A DNA stretch of 9,882 nucleotides from Planctomycetota bacterium (GTDB lineage Bacteria > Planctomycetota > UBA11346), in assembly GCA_024641365.1 (NCBI GenBank), contig JAHEDF010000114.1, forward strand, positions 1 through 9,882, written 5' to 3'. Every line of letters starts with the position of its first letter. The stretch's first letter is position 1. Of the stretch, positions 7,420 through 9,882 are shown in pieces. The translations under genes and the position numbers were made by a program. The notes beneath the pieces were generated by a model, which was given only the letters and a program-made list of their open reading frames with translations, had not been told where the DNA came from and did not search any database.

Positions 7420-7448
7420 TTGCTCAAATGAATGTTGTTGCGCATAAT
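7420..7448 (+). promoter_or_regulatory. Candidate sigma-70-like promoter for the DUF1080 gene
   Basis: TTGCTC (7420-7425, three of six matches to TTGACA) and CATAAT (7443-7448, five of six to TATAAT) are separated by 17 nt. Transcription would start near 7455, just before the Shine-Dalgarno sequence at 7462. This independently favours ATG 7476 over the in-frame ATG 7428, which would lie between the -35 and -10 boxes. The call rests on consensus resemblance only. Confidence 0.35.
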
Positions 7449-7461
7449 AATGCTCCACACC

Positions 7462-7467
7462 AAGGAG
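7462..7467 (+). promoter_or_regulatory. Shine-Dalgarno site fixing the DUF1080 start
   Basis: AAGGAG lies 8 nt before ATG 7476. The longer in-frame start at 7428 has no such site and would place 16 extra residues before the signal peptide, so 7476 is chosen. Confidence 0.8.
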
Positions 7468-7475
7468 TCATTTTT

Positions 7476-8123
7476 ATGTCACGCGTTTGCGCTATCGCTT
7501 TATTAGTGCTGTCTTTTGTTGGCGCACCTGCTGGTGCATTCTGTGCCGAAGACGGTTTTGTGCCATTATTTGATGGGAAAACTATGGCTGGTTGGAAGAA
7601 CGCCTATGATTGGGGTCAAGTAGAAATTAAAGATGGAGAAATGCACCTCACCGGCGAAAAGAAGTTCTTTGTCTGTACCGAAAAACCATACAGCAATTTT
7701 ATATTTGAAGGTGATATTCATTTGCCAGAAGGAAAAGCAAATGCTGGCTTTATGTTCCGCGCCCACGCTGAAAAAAATAAAGTATACGGTTATCAAGCTG
7801 AAGTAGATGGCGATCCCAACCGTGGTTGGTCAGGTGGTTTATATGATGAAGGCCGTCGCAAATGGTTTATTAGCCCGATTAAAGATAACCCAGAAAATGT
7901 GAAGGCGTGGCGCGAACGCGCTGGCGATTGTTTCAAACGTAATGATTGGAACACCTATCGCATTACCTGTATCGGCAATAAATTAAAAATTGAAGTCAAC
8001 GGTGTGACGACAACTGACGTTGAAGACAGTGAAGATGCGAGCGGTTATATCGGTATTCAACATCACGGCGAAAAAGGCGCTACGTACCGTTATCGTAATT
8101 TACGCATTAAAGTCCTAGAATAA
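7476..8123 (+). CDS. Secreted DUF1080 / 3-keto-disaccharide hydrolase domain protein
   Basis: This 215-residue protein has a signal peptide (residues 1 to about 24, MSRVCAIALLVLSFVG...AFCA-EDG). The cysteine near the cleavage site is preceded by Phe, so it is not a convincing lipobox. A single DUF1080 domain (PF06439-type, concanavalin-like jelly roll) fills the rest. It opens with GFVPLFDGKTMAGWKN and continues with VEIKDGEMHLTGE, FIFEGDIHLPEGKANAGFMF, YGYQAEVDGDPNRGWSGGLY, WNTYRITCIGNKLKIEVNG and GYIGIQHHGEKGATYRYRNL. Some members of this family hydrolyse 3-keto-glycosides produced by oxidising disaccharides; most, including this one, are uncharacterised. The acidic and basic side chains in AEVDGDPNRGW and RYRNLRI are commonly conserved in the family. 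The gene has its own candidate promoter, a strong Shine-Dalgarno sequence and a downstream terminator, so it is probably monocistronic. Confidence 0.88.
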   Translation: MSRVCAIALLVLSFVGAPAGAFCAEDGFVPLFDGKTMAGWKNAYDWGQVEIKDGEMHLTGEKKFFVCTEKPYSNFIFEGDIHLPEGKANAGFMFRAHAEKNKVYGYQAEVDGDPNRGWSGGLYDEGRRKWFISPIKDNPENVKAWRERAGDCFKRNDWNTYRITCIGNKLKIEVNGVTTTDVEDSEDASGYIGIQHHGEKGATYRYRNLRIKVLE

Positions 8124-8149
8124 TTCTTTTTAAATTTAAAACTTATTCT

Positions 8150-8187
8150 ACAGCCACTGATATATTTAATCAGTGGCTGTTTGTGTT
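8150..8187. terminator. Strong, probably bidirectional Rho-independent terminator
   Basis: A perfect 12-bp stem, ACAGCCACTGAT (8150-8161) with ATCAGTGGCTGT (8169-8180), surrounds a 7-nt loop. The plus strand continues with TTGTGTT. On the minus strand the stem is followed by an AT-rich stretch containing GTTTTAAATTT. It lies 26 nt after the DUF1080 stop and about 45 nt beyond the stop of the convergent desaturase gene, and can serve both. Confidence 0.85.
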
Positions 8188-8224
8188 AGCGAGCCCTCAT
8201 GATTCCAACAGGGGATGTTTACGC

Positions 8225-9097
8225 CTACCAAAATTTAAATGGAACCAATAAGCGTCCAAAAAATGATTTAGGAAATACATCGTCGTCAGGAAATCCTAAA
8301 CGATCAGGTGTACTTCCATCGGTGGGTCGATACGCGGTCCCAAACAGCCAATCCCAACAAGTAAAAACAATAGCGAAATTACAGCCCTTGCTGGGTGTGC
8401 CATCGGCTGCGTTACGTAATTGATAATCGTGGTGCCATAAATGAAAACGCGGGGAATTTAAAATATAGTCACCTGGCCCCCAGCCGACATTCAGATTACT
8501 ATGATTATGATGACCAATAACAGTTACAATAATGGCGAGTATTAACAGGACGTAGTCGTTTGCCCCGAGCATGATCATAGGCAACCACGTCAGAGATTTA
8601 TACACAACAATTTCCATAATATGAAAGCGGAAATTACCAATGAAGTCCATGTCGCGGATGGAATGGTGCACTTTATGAAAACGCCATAATAATGGCACGC
8701 GATGTAATAAATTATGAATACCGTATTCTAAAAAATCTTTCACAATTAAGACGGTAACGCCCTGTAACCACAATGGCCATTGCTCGAGCAATTTTAACGA
8801 TTGCGGATCTGACAAACCGCAGGCGGAGAATGCTTGTAAGAAGGCGTTTGCTGTAGCTGCAAAAATGGAAGCGAGTGCTAAACCCGCAAAATGCCCATTG
8901 AGGCTCAGCCAGATAATATCTTGTCCAAATCCTGGACGCCACAGCGCTTGCTTTCGCCATGGGACCAGACGCTCTGCTGCTAAAAAGCACAGCGATACGA
9001 CCATTAACCAAAACCAATAGGTCTGCAGCATGTGTGTGTACGGTGGGGCTGCGACAACGAAGTCTAGCGCGCTGAGGCAACCCTTTGGCAACAACAT
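8225..9097 (-). CDS. Sterol desaturase / fatty acid hydroxylase superfamily membrane protein
   Basis: This 290-residue integral membrane di-iron oxygenase-like protein has the full histidine cluster of the superfamily (PF04116): HNLLH (128-132), HKVHH (141-145), a GHHNH element (195-199) and HLWHHD (219-224). Hydrophobic segments lie near residues 25-42, 60-90, 108-125 and 165-195. The family uses O2 and two irons to hydroxylate or desaturate lipids, sterols or carotenoids; the substrate cannot be told here. The N-terminus is uncertain. ATG at 9097 has no clear Shine-Dalgarno sequence, and an in-frame ATG at 9031 (MLQTYWFWLMVV) would begin directly with the first membrane helix, which is common in this family. 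The gene runs divergently from the Dabb gene and ends facing the bidirectional terminator. Confidence 0.88.
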   Translation of the reverse strand: MLLPKGCLSALDFVVAAPPYTHMLQTYWFWLMVVSLCFLAAERLVPWRKQALWRPGFGQDIIWLSLNGHFAGLALASIFAATANAFLQAFSACGLSDPQSLKLLEQWPLWLQGVTVLIVKDFLEYGIHNLLHRVPLLWRFHKVHHSIRDMDFIGNFRFHIMEIVVYKSLTWLPMIMLGANDYVLLILAIIVTVIGHHNHSNLNVGWGPGDYILNSPRFHLWHHDYQLRNAADGTPSKGCNFAIVFTCWDWLFGTAYRPTDGSTPDRLGFPDDDVFPKSFFGRLLVPFKFW

Positions 9098-9186
9098 GCT
9101 CAGAATCGTGTAGTGCTAACAAACCGGCAATTCGCTTTTCACCGGTTGCTCAACGACACGACTTATACCACACTCTTCATCCCTCT

Positions 9187-9191
9187 AGGAG
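9187..9191 (+). promoter_or_regulatory. Shine-Dalgarno site fixing the Dabb gene start
   Basis: AGGAG lies 7 nt before ATG 9199. An upstream in-frame ATG at 9085 would overlap the divergent desaturase gene and precede the signal peptide by 38 residues, so 9199 is chosen. Confidence 0.8.
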
Positions 9192-9198
9192 ACCTCAC

Positions 9199-9570
9199 AT
9201 GTCAATTATTACCAAAATAGTACTGCTACTAACCGTGATCATCGGTGCGGCGAGTTGTGCTGATAAACAAATTCATCACATGGTCATGTTTAAATGGAAA
9301 GAAGGCACCACGGCTGAACAAGAAGCTGCGATTGAGGCGGCGTTGGTCGGATTAAAAACCAAAGTCCCAGGCATCGTGAGTTTGACCTATGGTAAACAAA
9401 ATAGCACTGAGGGTGTGGCGACCGCAAAAGGCTATCACCACGGCTTATCAGTGGTGTTTGAAAATGCTGCGGCGCGTGATGCCTATTTACCACATCCAGA
9501 TCATGTAGCAGCGGTGGCTGTCCTAAAACCGCACCTCGCTGATGTCGCGGTAGTGGATTACGATTTATGA
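9199..9570 (+). CDS. Dabb (stress-responsive alpha/beta-barrel) domain lipoprotein
   Basis: This 123-residue protein has an N-terminal hydrophobic segment (KIVLLLTVIIGAASC) that ends in Cys20 preceded by A-A-S. It is plausibly a lipoprotein signal with mature Cys20, though the box is not perfect. Residues 24-121 form one Dabb domain (PF07876-type): QIHHMVMFKWKEGTT, an amphipathic helix, VPGIVSLTYGKQN, GYHHGLSVVFENAAARDAYL, HPDHVAAVAVLKPHLADVAVVDYDL. Dabb domains form ferredoxin-like dimers. Fungal and plant relatives act as cyclases, while secreted bacterial ones are of unknown role. The stop overlaps the start of the next gene (ATGA, 9567-9570), so the two are expected to be translated together. 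AGGAG supports the start. Confidence 0.85.
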   Translation: MSIITKIVLLLTVIIGAASCADKQIHHMVMFKWKEGTTAEQEAAIEAALVGLKTKVPGIVSLTYGKQNSTEGVATAKGYHHGLSVVFENAAARDAYLPHPDHVAAVAVLKPHLADVAVVDYDL

Positions 9571-9882
9571 TAAAAAACAGTGTGTCGATAATTATTTTAT
9601 TCCTATCTCTGATTAGCCCGAGTGTTGCAGCAGAGCCAACGCCATTTCCTTTATGGCCAGGTGAAGCACCAGAAAATGCACAGGAAGAAAACTCAATTAT
9701 TCGCAAACATGGGAACCGAGAAATTCAATGGGTCACGAAAGTACGCTGGCCGACACTAACTATTTATCCAGCTGTTGCCGATAAAGCCACGGGTGCTGCC
9801 GTCATTATTTGCCCAGGCGGTGGCTATGGTGGACTGGCATACGATATGGAAGGTATTGAGGTGGCGCAGTGGTTCGCGGCAC
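9567..9882 (+). CDS. Secreted alpha/beta hydrolase, esterase-like (3' end outside window)
   Basis: An open frame runs from ATG 9567 to the window edge, giving 105 residues of N-terminal sequence. It begins with a signal peptide (MIKNSVSIIILFLSLISPSV, probable cleavage after AA near residue 22). The mature start is PTPFPLWPGEAPENA, typical of secreted planctomycete/verrucomicrobial esterases annotated as alpha/beta hydrolases or acetylxylan-esterase-like proteins. Strands VRWPTLTIYPA and GAAVIICPGGGYGGLAYDMEG (about 76-96) follow. The CPGGGYGG segment (82-89) is the expected oxyanion-hole loop after strand beta-3 (HGGG type). The catalytic Ser, Asp and His lie beyond the window. The start codon overlaps the Dabb stop. 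Confidence 0.82.
   Translation, partial: MIKNSVSIIILFLSLISPSVAAEPTPFPLWPGEAPENAQEENSIIRKHGNREIQWVTKVRWPTLTIYPAVADKATGAAVIICPGGGYGGLAYDMEGIEVAQWFAA

Noticed and set aside
7428..7475. ATG 7428 as the start of the DUF1080 protein
   Set aside because: It would put 16 residues ahead of a good signal peptide. AAGGAG precedes ATG 7476, and a candidate -10 box lies between the two.
8199..8423. Plus-strand ORF of 74 codons opposite the desaturase gene
   Set aside because: It lies antisense to the well-supported desaturase 3' end, has no family resemblance and looks like a shadow frame.
9122..9147. AACCGG/CCGGTT inverted repeat in the divergent spacer as an operator
   Set aside because: The arms are only 6 bp with a 14-nt gap and there is no recognisable promoter around them; such a match is expected by chance.
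9085..9198. ATG 9085 as the start of the Dabb protein
   Set aside because: It would overlap the divergent desaturase gene and place 38 polar residues before the signal segment; AGGAG precedes ATG 9199.

Overview
The window looks like chromosomal DNA from a free-living, moderately AT-leaning bacterium, most likely of the Planctomycetota/Verrucomicrobiota/Lentisphaerota (PVC) group. This rests on gene content: a sulfatase-type C-terminus with HEAT-like repeats, a secreted DUF5060 glycosidase, a secreted DUF1080 (3-keto-disaccharide hydrolase) protein, a Dabb lipoprotein coupled to a secreted alpha/beta hydrolase, and a DUF6526 membrane protein. That mix is typical of these phyla, but no rRNA or other phylogenetic marker is present, so the assignment is an inference.

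Layout, left to right. Bases 1-528 hold the 3' end of a gene whose start lies outside the window, probably a sulfatase with C-terminal HEAT-like repeats. It converges on a minus-strand secreted glycoside hydrolase (721-2541). The gap between them carries a weak terminator-like hairpin and an imperfect inverted-repeat element of about 146 bp (558-703). A 320-bp divergent spacer (2542-2861) leads to a two-gene unit: a DUF6526 membrane protein and an MsbA-like ABC exporter (3305-5128) whose ATG overlaps the preceding stop. Next is a compact plus-strand cluster: mtnA (methionine salvage) with an unusual strongly basic N-terminal extension, a small hydrophobic protein, and arfB (ribosome rescue), with a 6-nt gap and then an ATGA overlap. 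A separate unit at 7476-8123 encodes a secreted DUF1080 protein, with a candidate sigma-70-like promoter, a clear Shine-Dalgarno sequence and a strong terminator (8150-8187). This terminator also faces the minus-strand sterol desaturase/fatty acid hydroxylase family gene (8225-9097). Diverging from that gene are a Dabb-domain lipoprotein (9199-9570) and the 5' part of a secreted alpha/beta hydrolase (from 9567, running off the right edge), joined by an ATGA overlap.

Functional reading: four of the genes (sulfatase, DUF5060 glycosidase, DUF1080 protein, alpha/beta hydrolase) fit extracytoplasmic breakdown of decorated or sulfated polysaccharides, while the middle of the window is housekeeping and membrane transport. 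I see no tRNA, rRNA, CRISPR array, transposase, integrase, phage gene or recognisable defence system. The most unusual items are the histone-H1-like basic tail on MtnA, the inverted-repeat element at 558-703, and the DUF6526-ABC exporter coupling. None of these amounts to a demonstrated new system.
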